A stretch of 64,000 bases of DNA from Azolla caroliniana (GCA_043228905.1 JBHGNT010000003.1:22630001-22694000), one strand, 5' to 3'; counted from the first letter of the stretch, positions 11,229 through 25,410 are shown. Numbers and translations are program-made. Notes: generated from the letters alone by a model not told the origin.

Positions 11229-13975
11229 ATGATCAATTGATCGATCGATCTATTGACATGTTGCTTAAATCATACATGTATATACCAGGTTTACTCACAC
11301 TTGACTCACATATCATATATATACATATATGTGTATATATACATGGATGTTCTTTAGTGAGTGACTAGCCTGGTTTGTGAATTTTTTCCTCTTAGTTTTC
11401 CCCCCTTCTTGAGGGCTTGAGATTTTAGGCAAAGATGTATGCCTTCATAGGGTTCTCATTCCTTTTACTTTTGACCTTAACCATTGGAGATGAATCAACA
11501 AGATGAGTTAGCTTGGAGAAAGAAGAGAAAGTGCTCTCGAGAAAACAAGGGGTGTTACAGAAGAGTCGTTTTTTCCAAACCATTGCAGAGTTGTGAAATT
11601 AATTATAGATTTTCAGGATAGAGAATCCATTAGACCCCATGAATTTGTCTACTCGTGGAGCATTTTGCTTACCATATAGCCTATATTGTACAGGAAGTCT
11701 TTGTAATTAATCTGTCCTTCAATTTTTTCTCCCACTCTTTTTGTATTATAAGTTGTAATATAAAGTCGTTTTGTATGAGAATATTCCTTGGTGATTCTTT
11801 TGTGAGGGTTTACATTTCCTGCTATGTATAAAATTTCTATATAACTGTTAGAAAATATTGAGAGTTGTAAAAAGCTAATGTTTTCTTTGACGAAAAATAT
11901 GCTAAAATCAAGATCTATCCTTTGAAAGACAATGTTTTGGTTGAAATTGTTGTAAGTTGTAACAAGTGTGGTTTGGTTCCTCTTAACTCACCAGAAAGAT
12001 GATTCTACTTGAGCATACCATTTTCGTAAAGTTAATCATCAATAACCACTTATTTTGACATATTAATTACTATCTTTCACTTACGGTATAAGAAATTGTT
12101 CTGCCTGACCTACGAAAATATTCTATTAATTACTATGGTTTGATTGAGGATCTATTAATATCGAATTTGATGTATTGGTCATCCTATTGCTAATCTGAGC
12201 AACAAATTCTCTCCACTGTTTTTCGGTACCTAGTGAGCAGCTTTCAATGCAAACTTCTCAATAAACAGTTTTTTAATATAGTGGCTTACATGTATGTTAT
12301 ACAGATCTGTTAACACCGACTTTTATGTATGTTTTCCGTATCCAATCAACAGCTTTCAATATAATGGCGTACATGCATATTATGTATAATGTTTCGACCT
12401 ATATTGTTGAATGGATTTCTTCACCATGTATGTTATACAGATCTGTTAACACCGACTTTTATGTATGTTTTCCGTATCCAATCAACAGCTTTCAATATAA
12501 TGGCGTACATGCATATTATGTATAATGTTTCGACCTATATTGTTGAATGGATTTCTTCACCCATAGCTATTCTAATTTGATCCTTTTAAAACATTTGATA
12601 TCCCAAAGGGTCAAGTATTTGGTCTAGAGTCATTCAGTACATTATACATCTGTGTACAGGGTATGGTGTAACTGTAAGGAGATTGCAGTATTGTTATGGC
12701 AGAGTTGGGAGTTTGCCCTAGTGTTTATACATTCACATATGTCATGTCCTGCTGACCTTCCAATATCATACAAAACTATCTTTCTCAAATTTTGATTCAT
12801 GCTGCTATTAGAATCATCCATAAAAGTAAAGGTTTGGAATATATTTGGTTCATCTCATCCATCTGTGTATGGATGTCTTTAATGATGATACAGGTAACAG
12901 GATAATGAGTGTTTCATCTCTTGGTTCTCTTGATATTTAAAACTACTGATGAATAAGGTAAAGATGAATCAATCTTTCACTTGTGATTGCGAAATAAAAG
13001 ACTGTCTTGCCTCTTTATACATGTATATTGCAAAAAGACAATAGGGGGCTCTTCCCATGAATACAAGTAGAGTATTTGGATAAAAAGGATTATGAATAAG
13101 CCTACGAATTGTAAAGACATTTGGTTGGAAAGAATGCTTTGCAGCCATGGACAAGCTCTAAAATACCCTTGTTCTTTATTTCTCATTACCTTTTCAACAG
13201 TCAACCCCTAAAAAGCAAATAAAAGGGTTTAAAAAAAGTCCTTTGGGCCAGTCTTAACAAATTGGAGGAAACTAACAAATCTTATTCTGTCATGGAAACC
13301 TATAAGATGGTAGAAAATCTTCACCTCCAAAAGAAAAAACGCCACAAGGAGAGCATTGGCCTTGACCTTCTTGATCTATCTACCTAATTATACCGAGCTG
13401 GGATAAACCACATGAAAAAAGAAGGGGTGTACATATATATCTACACATATAATACCTGCTGACACACGATAGTTCCCCATCATTCATCCATTACTCAATT
13501 CCTAGTTTCGCTAGACATATTCTCCATAAAGCCTAAGAATCCCATAAAAGATTTCACGTGAACAGTGAGATATAAAATCCTCACAGATACTCTGACTTGC
13601 TTCTATCCTTCAATTGTGGACTCATCTTTAAAAGTTGATAGGTAACATGATGATAATAATAGAAGAGAGTTGCTCCAACAAAATAACCAGGTTTCTTTTG
13701 CTTCTTAAATCAGAAACCCCGTAAACTCTACAGGCAAAAGTTTCATCAGTAATTTATTTAATTGCTATCCGTAAGAGGTTCACTTGCGCTACACACACAG
13801 TCGAACTTTGTGTAGCACATGCCCTAAACCCACAAACTATATTCATACTGACATAAAGGAATTTAATACTGCCATCTTTGGTGTTCTGAGCAGCGATCAT
13901 GAATGTGTATCCTCGTCACATTATATATAATACACTAAAATGGTTTCTTATCAACCACATGACGTCAAGATGCAT
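11229..13975. other. Intergenic DNA with 3' UTR of the upstream gene
   Basis: The first 500 bp are probably the 3' UTR: TATATATAC repeats near 11310-11345 and AATATAAAG-type signals near 11755-11765. A tandem duplication lies at 12290-12561. No coding region is recognised. The 3' UTR of the minus-strand XPD gene is expected in the last few hundred bases before 14277. Confidence 0.5.
12290..12561. repeat. Tandem duplication, 136-bp unit, two copies
   Basis: 12290-12425 and 12426-12561 are essentially identical. They begin with ATGTATGTTATACAGATCTG and end with GGATTTCTTCACC. A weaker, diverged third copy of part of the unit (AGCAGCTTTCAAT...) precedes it near 12236. The near identity points to a recent duplication. 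Confidence 0.9.
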
Positions 13976-14276
13976 TTAGTCTTTCAACTTATCACATGAT
14001 GGAGCATCATATGACCATCTTCGTAAAGCTATTGCCATATTTGCAGAACAAATATTCTGGCTCAGAGGAAGTTTAAAATCTGTCACCACTGGAGGTGACA
14101 TTTGCACGCTGAGTGATCGCATCCCTTTACATGTTCGAGACACTAAGAAGCTTGTTTGTGCCTCATTATCTTCGTATTCATCTGAGAGAAAGACGATGAT
14201 GACAACCAACACCACAAATACGAACAAGAACAAGGCTTTTCTTTCTATATTGTTGAAGTTACAAAAACATAAAGAA

Positions 14277-17200
14277 TTAGAAGCCAGCTTGTGCATGAGT
14301 TCCCATGGCAGCGAGATCATCTTGAGAAAGCAAAGTTTTTCTCTTTCCCGTACCCCCTACTTTGTCATATGGTTGTGCCATTCGCCGAAGGAACTGAAAA
14401 TTGAACCAATGCCCCATAATGAAAAAAAAACACGAATAACAATATAAAAATTCCTCGTTAAGTTGATCACAAGTCGGGAAGAAATGATTATAGAAAGTTT
14501 TTGTCCATTTCCTTCATGTCTTTTAAATCGAGCAGTATAAAGTTTAAACCAAATGACAGTTTTCCATTAAAAAAAATATCCAAAAGGATGCTTTCCGTTA
14601 GAAAACAAGTTGGAGGAAATTGATATATCAAAAGTCAAGAATAATTAAATGAAACTCTCCATTAAGAAAAGAAATAAAGCAGAATACTAAACCAAGTTGA
14701 GAAGAAAAAGACGTAAAGTTTCCCACTTAGTCAAGTTGAGAAATTCAAGTCAAGAAGAATGTTGCAAGTAAAAGTATTTTTATTATGTGTGATAATATTT
14801 CTTCGATCAAGAAAAATTGTCACAAGAAAAAACAAATCACCAGAGTGATAGAAAGTTTTAAAAGAAGAATATCAAATAGACAAAGTATTGAATGGATTTT
14901 TTAAAACAAATAAAAGCAAAAGAAGCTATACCTCACGCACAATGTGAAGAGACATATCGGTGCTTAGGTTAAGGTGTGCATCTTTCAAATGGGCAAGTAT
15001 CCACTCAGGAAGTTTTGAACGCTTGTCGTGCCTATTATATCTGGCAATAATGAAAACACTCCATCAATCAACCCAATCACCCAAGTCCCATTTATTTTCT
15101 ACTTGCATTTTTCACAAGTTGTAGACAATAATAGTGAGCAAACTATTAACCCCAGCATGAGATAATTATCTTAATATATTCTTTCATACTGAATGTGAAA
15201 GTGAGACGCCTTTTATAATACATTTACATCTCAAGTGCATGCACAGCTTATGCCATGCCTGTTGTCCCCCCATATCTTAATTAGGTACATATATTAATAT
15301 AACATAGAAATAATAAGGTGATACAAACAAGGTTTCTATATCTTAGGTGGTATAACCAATGATCTATGATAATGAGGTATATGATTCAATTCAGGAAAAC
15401 CCCCATTTTTATGTACATTTTTGATACTCAATCTAACCTCTTATCAGCAAAGATCATCATCCCATAATCTGATTTTGACCGAATGACACGGCCTACACAT
15501 TGAGCAGCTTGCCTCTGAAATTTCAGCTTTCAAAGTGTATAAGATAACCAGAACAATACTCTCAAAATAAAGCAATAATAGAAGAATAAGGATCCCTACA
15601 ACTGCATCAAATGTAAGGAAATCCCCTTCTTTGATTTGGAATGTCTCTCTCAAATACTCCAACCGTGCTATTAAAATCCTGCATCAATATCCCAAACTGA
15701 TTACAATTTATATCAACCATTCTTTTAACTTTTGTAATCTAGAAGAAATGGATTGAAATAATATATAAATCCAGCCAACCACCAACATCTCAAACTGGCA
15801 ACAATATTTAGCGTTTCTAATTTAGAAACAATGGATTGAAATGATATATAGATAAACAGAAACACATATACCTCATACTAACTACAATATAGCATAGACC
15901 AACACAATGAATCTTTAGCTTTTCAATTTTAGAAACAACGGAATGAAATGATATATAAATTCAAAATAACACCAATCAGCAATATCTCAAATTAGGGTAT
16001 TAACTCATAACTTATAAGGGTAATGATCCTATCACATTTAAAAGGCTTGAGGCATGATTCTAAACATGAAGCTCCTCCATTGTCCTCAAGACAATGATTG
16101 CCTTCAATAATTGACATTTCAAATGTTTTTGACAATCCAGTGAGATTATTTATAATGGAAACCCTTTAAAAAAAATTCAATACCACTTACAGTATAAATG
16201 ATACTAGCTTTTTATACCTTGGTCATAGTAGATGAAAGCACCTTATCTATAATACTGAAAAAGCAAAGACAATGCATCTGGATTTGATTTACAATACCTG
16301 CTCAAGGTATATTGAAAAGGAACCCCAAACATGATAACCAAGCGTCCATAGTGCCGATCAAAATCAATTCCTTCTGCCACTTTACCCCTGAAAATTTCAC
16401 ATACTGATGTGTACATTTGTAATGCGCATTTGTCTTGTGTGATAACGTTATGCCAAGTGCATTAAACATTGATTGAATATGCAAAAAAATACCAAATCCC
16501 CTGACTAGTTGACTATTTACCATAATATCTGTAATCTTTCAAAGAGTACAGGAAGACCCTCTACAGCAGTAAATGTATTTGTACAACACAGGTAGTTTTG
16601 GTAATTTTTTGTTTGTTAGAGAGGGATATTCAGATGTTTTTTGGAAAACCACCCGAATCACACAAGGACATTTTTTGGATCTTTGCATTCAAACAAATTA
16701 ATATGAGCTATAAATAAACCTGGCAACGGAGAAGAAAACTGCTCCCCGACCACAATCACAAGCTCTGCGATAATTATCAAGGGCCAGAGTTGTCTCAACC
16801 ACATCCTGAGTCTCTATGAAAACAAGCTTGTGTTGCATTATTTCCTGTCAGTTGGAAGTTAAACTTTAATTAAGGATAGCTTTAGATTGAAGGACCTTGC
16901 TTGACTCAACCCTAAAAATATATAAAGGAGCTCATTGTATCTCACACAACCACAATTTCCAAACACCATAACCCACATAAAAGATTGGAGAAATATATAA
17001 GATTAATCTCATGTTTACATGAATAGAAAGATTCCCATTTTTGTAAGAAGTTTTAAAGGTATTCCCAAATACCACATCATCAGAAATATTCCCATTAGAA
17101 AACTTTACCTGCAATATTCCCATTTCATTCCAACTATTCACTATCCCATCCATGTAGGAGTAGCTGACAAAGAAACAGACAATGCCATCTGGAACTGTAG

Positions 17201-20200
17201 CTACCATTTCCAAAAGAAGCCGCCCATAGTTCCGAACCACACCAGGATCGCTTCGCATATCGAACTTTGTGCTCACTGGAAGCTGATCACTGCAAAGTAT
17301 TATACCATGTCACTTCTTGCTACACCAAGTAAACAATAACACAAGTATGGGCACATCGACAGGGATACAAATCAAGGTGTACAAAATACATCAGAAAATA
17401 CCGCTAACTTGTTGGGTATTTACCCTAATATACCTAAGTTTACAAAATCTACCACAATAACCTTATGCCATACAAAATTCTTACAATTACATAAGGTAAT
17501 TCTGGCAATTCTTAAAAACTTAAGGGTTTCCAACAAGTAAAGGGGTATTTTGGGTGATTTGCCCAATTAACTAATCAATTTGATTCACCTGCCACGGGTG
17601 AGAACCATGGGGCATAGGCAATCTCTTGTCAATGACATCGTGAAACTTTGACTGATCACTGGATTAAAATTCAGGAGCTTTGGGTACAGATCTATAGGAC
17701 TTAACGTCCCTGATGTTATAACAACAGACTGAAAGCGTTCAAATACTGGCTTGATTGCTAGTGATGCATCAAGACAACAAAGCTGCAAGGGCAATACACA
17801 CATATTATTAAAACTACAAATAGTACACTTTCAGGAAATTCTACCGAAATACAGCTCTTTTTCTATGAAATTCCCATCTCTCTCTCTCTCCCCACTAAGT
17901 GCAGAATAATAATAGCTCAACTAATGAGATTCTCTGGTGCCTCAGGCAGTTAATATATCTTTCTTTCTTTATTAAAATATATCAATATAGCTTTCTTTCT
18001 TTATTAAAATATATCAATATAGCTTTCTTTCTTTCGTTCTTGCCTCTCTCTCTCTCTCTCTGTCTCCCACTAAGTTCAGAATGTTAAGAGCTCAGCTAAT
18101 GAATTTGTTGGTGCATTAGGAAGCGCAACTAATTTAATTATGTTTATTTTTGCTTTTTCTCAGAGATGAGACAACATTTTCAGATGTAGTTTCTCATTTA
18201 GTCTCATAGGCCATTTTAGTCTCTTGAAAAGCATTAATATATCTTTTCTCTTTCTTTCTTTCAGAATTGTATTTTGTCAGAAATTTGGGGACATGTTACT
18301 AGGCAATTTGTAGGAAGAAAACAACTATGATTGACAAAGCTAGATTGAGAAGGATAACGACAACCAATGACAACAATATATACACTAACCTGCAAAACAG
18401 GATCAGGTATATGGGGCATACGCTCATCAAACGGTTCAATAATGATGGAGAAGCCCCGAGCATAAGTACCTACTAAAGTAGCAAAGTTACAAATGGTCTG
18501 TATATGAAGAAACTCATCAGTATCTGTTATCTCCAATGTAAGTAATAGAGAATGTAGGCGATCGTGGCAAAACTTCAACGTCTTCTGATCTATATACGTC
18601 TGTGAATTCAAAGACAATACGAAAGATGTTGGCCCCTCGCTTTCGACCTTCTCAGTACGAAGTCTTGTCTTGAGATAGTCTAAAAGTCTTCTTAGAACAT
18701 CGAGAAAATGTTCAGCCCTCCTTATGCTTCCAGGTACTGCCTCTTTCAAGATGTCATCGGGTAATGTAGGATTCGCAAGCCAATCATCGGAGGCTGCAAT
18801 ACAATAATACCACATCCAAAATTATAAATAGAAAATAGAGAGAAGAACAAAAACATCACTATGTTCTTGTAAATGGTGTGACTTGTGGTTTTCTAAAGGA
18901 TAAGCTATCACCATGCATTTCAGTTTAACATTTTTTAGACATTCCATTTCACAAACTTCTCTAACTCCAAAAACATGTGAAACAATATGGCTACTAATAT
19001 ATCCTTTACGTGCTGGTCCCTATGATGCTTATGCAAACACAATGAAGCTGATACGTTGAAGCTATATATAGGTGCAGATAACCAAAAATGTGATAGTGGG
19101 TTTTGAATGAATTACATACATCTAGCCTTAAAATGGATCAATATATTAAAGTCAATGAAGACAAATACCATCTAGAGCCAATGGATGCATAAGTGGAATT
19201 GACCATCCTCTTAAAACACTATGGAAAACATCTTCATAGCATCAGAATTTATCTATAGTTTCACCCATTGCCATCCTAAAATACAAACAAGGAAACCCAA
19301 ATGTCGGGTCACCTGATCAATATCAGTTCTGCTCAAACACTTTCTAAACTTCAATGCGGAAATTTTCTAAGGTGTAAGTAACAAATTCAAACATCACCTC
19401 CTATCAAGTGACCTTTACATGAATATCTTGTCAACATCTGGATGTCAAAATTACCTGAGACATTAAAATGTGCGAAGGCTAAAAATACATCATACTGAAT
19501 AACTTTTCGTATTACATATTTGAATATAGTTCATATTAGATATTTGACATAATATATGGCCATATTGATCCCAGTCTGAGATTTTTTCAAACCTCTTGTG
19601 CACACACTTAAGCATACAAAAATTATAAGTATGACATTCATGTTTCATACCACGTAAATTCCCTTGTTGAGCTAAGCCTTCCACAAGCCGATTATATTCT
19701 TGACGTAGACGGTTAGCATCTGTTGCCTTGAACCTTTGAATCATCCATTCAACCCATTTATTTGCTTCAATAAGCCACTAGAAACAGCAACAAATTTACA
19801 TTCCCCAACTCAGCAATACCAAGCATAACCAAGGCATGACCTCTTAATCATGACACTCGCAAGGAAACATAGAATAAAAACAATGCCTCTTGTGATATTA
19901 CTCTTAGCAAACGATTCTGACAAAAATATGCATATTAAATACATATAATTCCTATATAGGAATCCTATACACACATACATAGTAAGATATTATGCTGTGA
20001 GACCTAGACATCAGAACATTGATGCTAAAAAAAAATATCTTCTTCTATGTGGTTGATGCCAGATCATGCACACTATCAATTTGATCCTAAAATGATAGCT
20101 TCACAAAATTCATTTTCCATGACCCAAGGGTTGAAAAAGATTGTGTTTCCATATATTAATTCAATTCTACAGATATACGTGGGTGCCTGTCAAACAAAGC

Positions 20201-21341
20201 TGACCTGATGCCAAAATTCATGTTTTTTCCATCCCAAATCAACAAAAGGAAAATGCTAATAAAACAATGTGAATTATGAGGATATGAGACCTAGACATCA
20301 TCATTCATGACAATAAACAGTCCTCTACCTAAACAATTCCTTACTTATCACAACAACTAAATATTGAAAACAATATAATTTCCTTAGCAAAACTATGTGA
20401 CTATTAAATTATGATAACCCATTGATCACTAAGAGAACAAAATATCTCATGATTTATGCTTACTTCTGTATTGTTTGCGATATTTTACTAAGATTGCGAG
20501 TGGCTCCATCAACAGTTTGCTGTCGAATATTAACACTAAGTGCTTCAATGCACACGTTATCAATGTTATGAGCTTCATCAAAAACAACTACACATTCTTT
20601 CTCCATCTCTCTTGAGATAATACCCGAGACTTTTGGGTCCAGAAGGTATTGATAGTTATAAACCACTACATTAGCAAACTGAATCATATGCCTTGCAACG
20701 AAATAAGGGCACCAATTCTTCTGCTTTCCATAGCTTCTCAGGTCTTGAAGTGTATATACACCTGCGGGGAGCAGTGCTTCGGACCCTTTCTTATCATATT
20801 CTTCAAAGAACGGACATAATTCGATATCATCATTATGATTCGTATCATCGCCGTCATCATTGGGCATATTCTTCTTTGTTTTCCTCTTCGCCATCTTCTC
20901 CATAGCATTAGCTCTAACCCAAGAAGCAGTGAGTTTCCTACACCCAGCATCAACAGATTCTCTCGATCCTTGGCTGCCAACAGTTGGATGGATGCAAAGA
21001 TTTTTGCGAGAGCTCAATCCGAGGGCTAAGATTCTCGCTGACTTTTGACCTAATTCTTTCTCTTGGTAAGCCTGTAAGGTCTTGAGCTCATCGAGTACCT
21101 TCTCCATCTCATGAACAGTGCGAGTGCAGTAGATGAGCTTACCCGAGGAAGGATGGGAGATCTGATAGCTGGTGATAAGCGAGAGGAGAGTGATGGTCTT
21201 TCCTGTGCCAGTGGGCATTTCCAGGAGGCAATGCCCTCGTGCGTCCAACGCCCTTTTCAGTTCCACCATGTACTGATGCTGCTCTGGGTAAATGTACTCG
21301 TACGGGAAGTATACTGTCACATCCTCGATCTTGAACTTCAT
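14277..21341 (-). CDS. UVH6: XPD/ERCC2 (UVH6) 5'-3' DNA helicase, TFIIH subunit, 11 exons
   Basis: Exons (minus): 21341-20464, 19733-19651, 18793-18390, 17782-17589, 17289-17109, 16844-16720, 16387-16298, 15678-15600, 15514-15438, 15040-14932 and 14393-14277. All junctions are GT-AG and all phases agree, giving 2337 nt or 778 residues. The product is the TFIIH helicase used in nucleotide-excision repair and transcription initiation in the nucleus. Visible motifs: Walker A MPTGTGKT (about 42-49), DEAH (255-258), four Fe-S cysteines (C116, C134, C176, C211) and the helicase motif QCVGRVIR encoded by exon 9. The C-terminus keeps [10 protein letters not shown]. Family members are about 758-760 residues. 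The extra length is one insert of about 21 residues, Lys-rich then Asp-rich, between the second and third Fe-S cysteines. The start is the MKFKIEDV methionine. An upstream in-frame ATG at 21386 lies within the expected leader and was not used. Exon 2's acceptor is the least certain junction, chosen because it restores phase and the (R/K)FKATDA motif. Confidence 0.95.
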
Positions 21342-21403
21342 GGCCACAGGGCAGATTGATCGATGGACAGAGACGAAGGAAGGCAATGAAGAAACAGAGT
21401 ATG

Positions 21404-21417
21404 GCTATTTATAGGGC
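21404..21417 (-). promoter_or_regulatory. TATA box of the XPD gene
   Basis: On the minus strand the sequence reads CCTATAAATAGCC, a consensus TATA box, about 65-75 nt before the XPD start codon at 21341. This would give a leader of only about 35-45 nt. Further upstream is a GTAT-rich microsatellite (about 21460-21515). Confidence 0.6.
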
Positions 21418-21459
21418 AAGCGCTCTGTTTTGGAAGATGCTTTTGTGGGAATGTTGAAT

Positions 21460-21515
21460 GTATGTATGTACATATGTATGAATGTATGTATGTATTGTAT
21501 GTATTGTATGTATGT
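21460..21515. repeat. ATGT/GTAT microsatellite
   Basis: Interrupted ATGT tetranucleotide repeats, with TGTATTGTATGTATT variations, lie just upstream of the XPD promoter. Confidence 0.8.
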
Positions 21516-21659
21516 ATATGCTCATGACCATTCGCTACCAAATCATAATGAGGCTTCGCAAGAGAATTGCGGCCACAGAGGGAAGGTGCAAAGCGTGTTG
21601 CGCATGCGATCTGGACCGGTAGATCTTTATCCAAAAAAGCACGCGACTTGCTAGAAACA

Positions 21660-22060
21660 AGGTTCTGACCATCCTCTGTCACCAGTTGTTAAGGAAAATA
21701 GATTGGATAGAAGAACTCGTTCCTCCCGACCACCCTCGAGCTATGACCTAGACATAGCCTACCTACCACCGACATCCCATACCGTCGGATATTAGGATGA
21801 CTAATACCTTGGAAGAGATAACACAATCGTTGAGATGAAAGCCTAGCCCGCACCATCGGTGTCTAAGACAACAACCTTCCGACGTAATATGCCTATGAGG
21901 GTAGCTAAGCCTCATATTTATACCTCTCCCTAGGCCCCTTGAATAGATGTACCTTTCTAAAAGACTCTCCATTCATTGGTTGTCCAAATCATGATAGTGT
22001 ATACACCAATCATTCCTTCTATCCAATCACATTAGTCCCTTTTTAACATTAGTGAACATA
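21660..22060 (-). repeat. LTR-like relic
   Basis: GAGGGTAGCTAAGCCTCATATTTATA (about 21897-21925; quoted in two parts: GAGGGTAGCTAAGCC and TCATATTTATA) is closely similar to the TATA region of the gypsy LTRs at 36636-37092 (read in reverse) and 57184-57447. The match is only about 50 bp long, so this is a distant LTR relic in minus orientation at best. No ends or target duplications were found. Confidence 0.35.
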
Positions 22061-22079
22061 CCCTTCACTTATGTAAATA

Positions 22080-25000
22080 TTAGTGACCTACCCTTACTTA
22101 CGTTATGTGTACATTACACCAGTAACCCAACTCTGCCCCTTCTACTGTCATTGATAACCCGATCCTATCGGGTTATTACCTCCAAAAGCCCGGCTCTTTT
22201 GGGTTACCCAAGTAACTTAGCTCTATCAAGAGTAACCCAACTAACACGAGTAACCCGACTGAAAATTTTTGTAAGCAGAAATAATGAGAATAACCTATTT
22301 TTGTGAGTTCAAAAACTTCTAAGTTCATAAAAAATTTCAAAGATCAAAATCTTTGAGTTTTAGATGTATAAAAACTCCACCATGGAAATTAAAACACAAA
22401 GTTCAGCATGAAAATTAAAATTTGGGCCACCATGAAAATTACAGTGACCCTTAAAATTTCAGCCACCATGAAACTTAAAATGTCAGAAAAGTTCGATGGG
22501 GAAAAGCTTCAAAGGTCACACATACTCTACAAAACCACAATCACCTAACTCTTCAAATTCTAGAGACACGGCAAATTACATACAATCAAAATTTACAAAA
22601 TGGAATGGCAAAATTCCAAGATTTACAGTATCAATAGGCCCAAAACACAATGTGCCCGTTTTGCCATATTTATCCAAATGAGTTGCATGTCTTTATGTCC
22701 AAACCAATGCTCAAACCCCTGTCAAACAACAATTATAAGAACCTACATGTGAGGACTAACTGTACACAATTAGAATATGAAAGACACTTACAAAATCTGG
22801 AGATCCAAACCTTGTATGAAATCCTCCACTAGCATATGAATAGTTTGCATCACATAATATCCATAATTAGTCTCATTGGGTTGAGTTGGGATGTGGAGTT
22901 CATGATGTTGGTTCTTCGTTATGATGCAATGGTATCCATGCGTGCTTGAGACCATCCTTACATCCATCTCTAGAAAACTCTTCCAGAAAAGGGTTGCTAG
23001 ATTATTTGATGGATTACAAAATACAACCTAGTTGGTCACCTTCTGTGCATCCAAACCAATTGGATTGTTGTGCATCTTTATCCAAAGTACCCAATGTCTG
23101 ACATGCAATGTGGGTATGAATATAAAATCCTCCTCTTGCACACATCGTGGCAAGTTGCACCCAAAGTGGATCAACAATCAAATACCAACAAGAGACCTCT
23201 TGTGGATATAAATATTCCATCCACATGCTCAATATGTTCATGGTCCATGTGGATGACATCTCCCCCAACATAAATCAGCCTCACCAACATAAACCGATGG
23301 GTCCAATCTTTGACAAGCAAGTTGGAGTGAGTTTTTTTATACAAAATATACAAGGATCACAAGCCATTAACACTTGTTGCTTCTGGTTAACAAAATGAAC
23401 AAGCCCAAATTGCTTTGGCATACCTGGTGAACTTATTACCATTTGTAATGGTTTGTGATCTTGTGGCTTTCCCATACGCAATGTGAACAATTCCAACGTC
23501 CTCAGCTTCCACTCCTGAATCGGATGGAATCTCCTCATATAGGGTTGGGTTCACCTCTTTCCATTGGACATGGATTTTTGCCCTTCTTAGTCGAGTTGAC
23601 GTGCAATCAAACAATGGGTTCTATCCACAATTGATTGAGATGTGCCCATCATTGTTGGATTTCTCCAACCAATGAGCATTACACTAAAGTTGCGAAGATT
23701 GGAATCAACATATTAGCAAAGCAATGCATTTCGAATGTCACCAATCGAGAGAAACACAATACTTAACGTAAGATTCATGTCAATTAGTCATCTTTAATTT
23801 GAGCTTCTCCATCCGTTGTTCTTTTCTTGAGTCGTATATTGTCATCTCGTCACATGTGAACTTGGCAACAAATTCTAACTCTTGTCTGGTTCGGAGTGGT
23901 CTAGTCATTGCATTGAACTAGTTAAGCACTCTCGTCCTCAACTTTCTCTAATACAACTAGTGATATCGATTGTATTTAAGTTTGGCATTAAAAAAACACT
24001 TTATTGACCTTTCCCTTTCGTAGTTGTTCAAGTATTGTCTTTTTTTAGAGTCAAATGCTCCTCTTCCTCTATCTTCAACCCTATTGGAAACACTACATTA
24101 ATACCATGTACCTTCCACAAATGTGACTCCATCTCCATTTTCTTATGAAACCAGTGTGGGTTTTGTCGGCATGACTTTGTAATGATACATGTCCGAGATT
24201 TGGTCCCCATCAAATCTCGAACACACTTAAAGAATGAGATTGGGTCGAATTCATTTGTTGTGAAAGTGTTGGTAATGACATATACATTAGAATGCACCAA
24301 TATAGACATACCAGTAGTTGGAATACAAGGATGTGCACAAACTTACCTTTTGGAGGAGCATCAACATCTAATGGCTCAAGTTCCGGTATTGGGTCTCCAA
24401 CCTCATTAGTCCCTGCTTTTGCCACCTCCATGTTGTTTTCAACCTCCAACTTGGCAGATATGTTGCTTCTTATACTCCTTACGAAAACCCTGCAAACCAA
24501 AACTAAAGTTAGCACACATGAATCAAAATTATAGTCCCATACACATTGTTAAAGAATGAATCGTGTCATACCTCCCTTCATTGGGTCTTCTTTCACCCCA
24601 ATCAGAATCAAACTCTACGAACTTTGAGGACTTGGCAGCCATCAATGCAAGCAAGGCAGAATCCAAAAATTATGAAACTAATGACCCTTGCAAGAACATC
24701 AATACCAATGACCCATCCACATTTTATCCATCCCAACCTTTTCCTTTCACTCACCAATAGGCAAGTTTTTCAAAATCATCCAATGCACAGTCTGCATGTA
24801 CCCACAAGAATCTAAACCTTAATACCATATTTCAACAACATTTTATCCATTCATTCACATTTTACCCAACCCAACAGTTTCCTTTCACTCACCAACATGC
24901 AAGTTTTTCCAAATCATTGGAAAACATGCAATCAAAAGCAAAGGGATAAGAAATCAATAAAATACATACCATGCAAGTATGCAAGTGCAGGTAGGTATAA

Positions 25001-25410
25001 ATGGTTGGCAGGTGCACGTAGTCTGAGCTCTTCCCTCCTAAAACCCAATTGCGGCAAGCACATTGTCGATTCAAAAAGGGACAACAATGACTAGACATAA
25101 GGGTTTTAGTTAACACCAATTTGGAGCCAGGTTATTGCTACAAGCTGAGCTATATTGGAATTAAGATTTGAGTTGGTTATTGCTATAAGTTGGGCTATTG
25201 CAATGTGTCAGGTTATTGCGATCAATCAGGCTAATGAGCTTTCTACGGAGTCGGGTTAGTGCTCCAAGCAAGGCTAGTGAGATTTCTACTAAGTCAGGTT
25301 ATTGTGATGAGTCTAGCTATTGATATGAGTTGAATCAGATTACTGCTTCGAGCCAGGCTACTAAGACGAATAAAGTCAGGTTACTAAGATGAGTCAAGCT
25401 ACGGTTACCA
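22080..25410. mobile_element. Probable decayed DNA transposon with inverted subterminal repeats
   Basis: The left flank (about 22110-22265) carries several AGTAACCCGACT-like motifs. The right flank (about 25125-25410) carries many AGTCGGGTTACT-like motifs, which are the same motif on the opposite strand. Arrays of short subterminal repeats in inverted orientation are typical of CACTA (En/Spm) and some Mutator elements. Between them are minus-strand frames (about 23014-23614 and 24028-24515) broken by stops, none matching a transposase I recognise. CACTA/TAGTG termini and a target duplication were not found. A CCACCATGAAAATTAAAATT motif is repeated near 22378-22480. Confidence 0.35.

Noticed and set aside
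22080-25410. A confident CACTA transposon call.
   Set aside because: CACTA/TAGTG termini and a 3-bp target duplication were not found and the inner frames do not match TNP2 motifs I can recognise.
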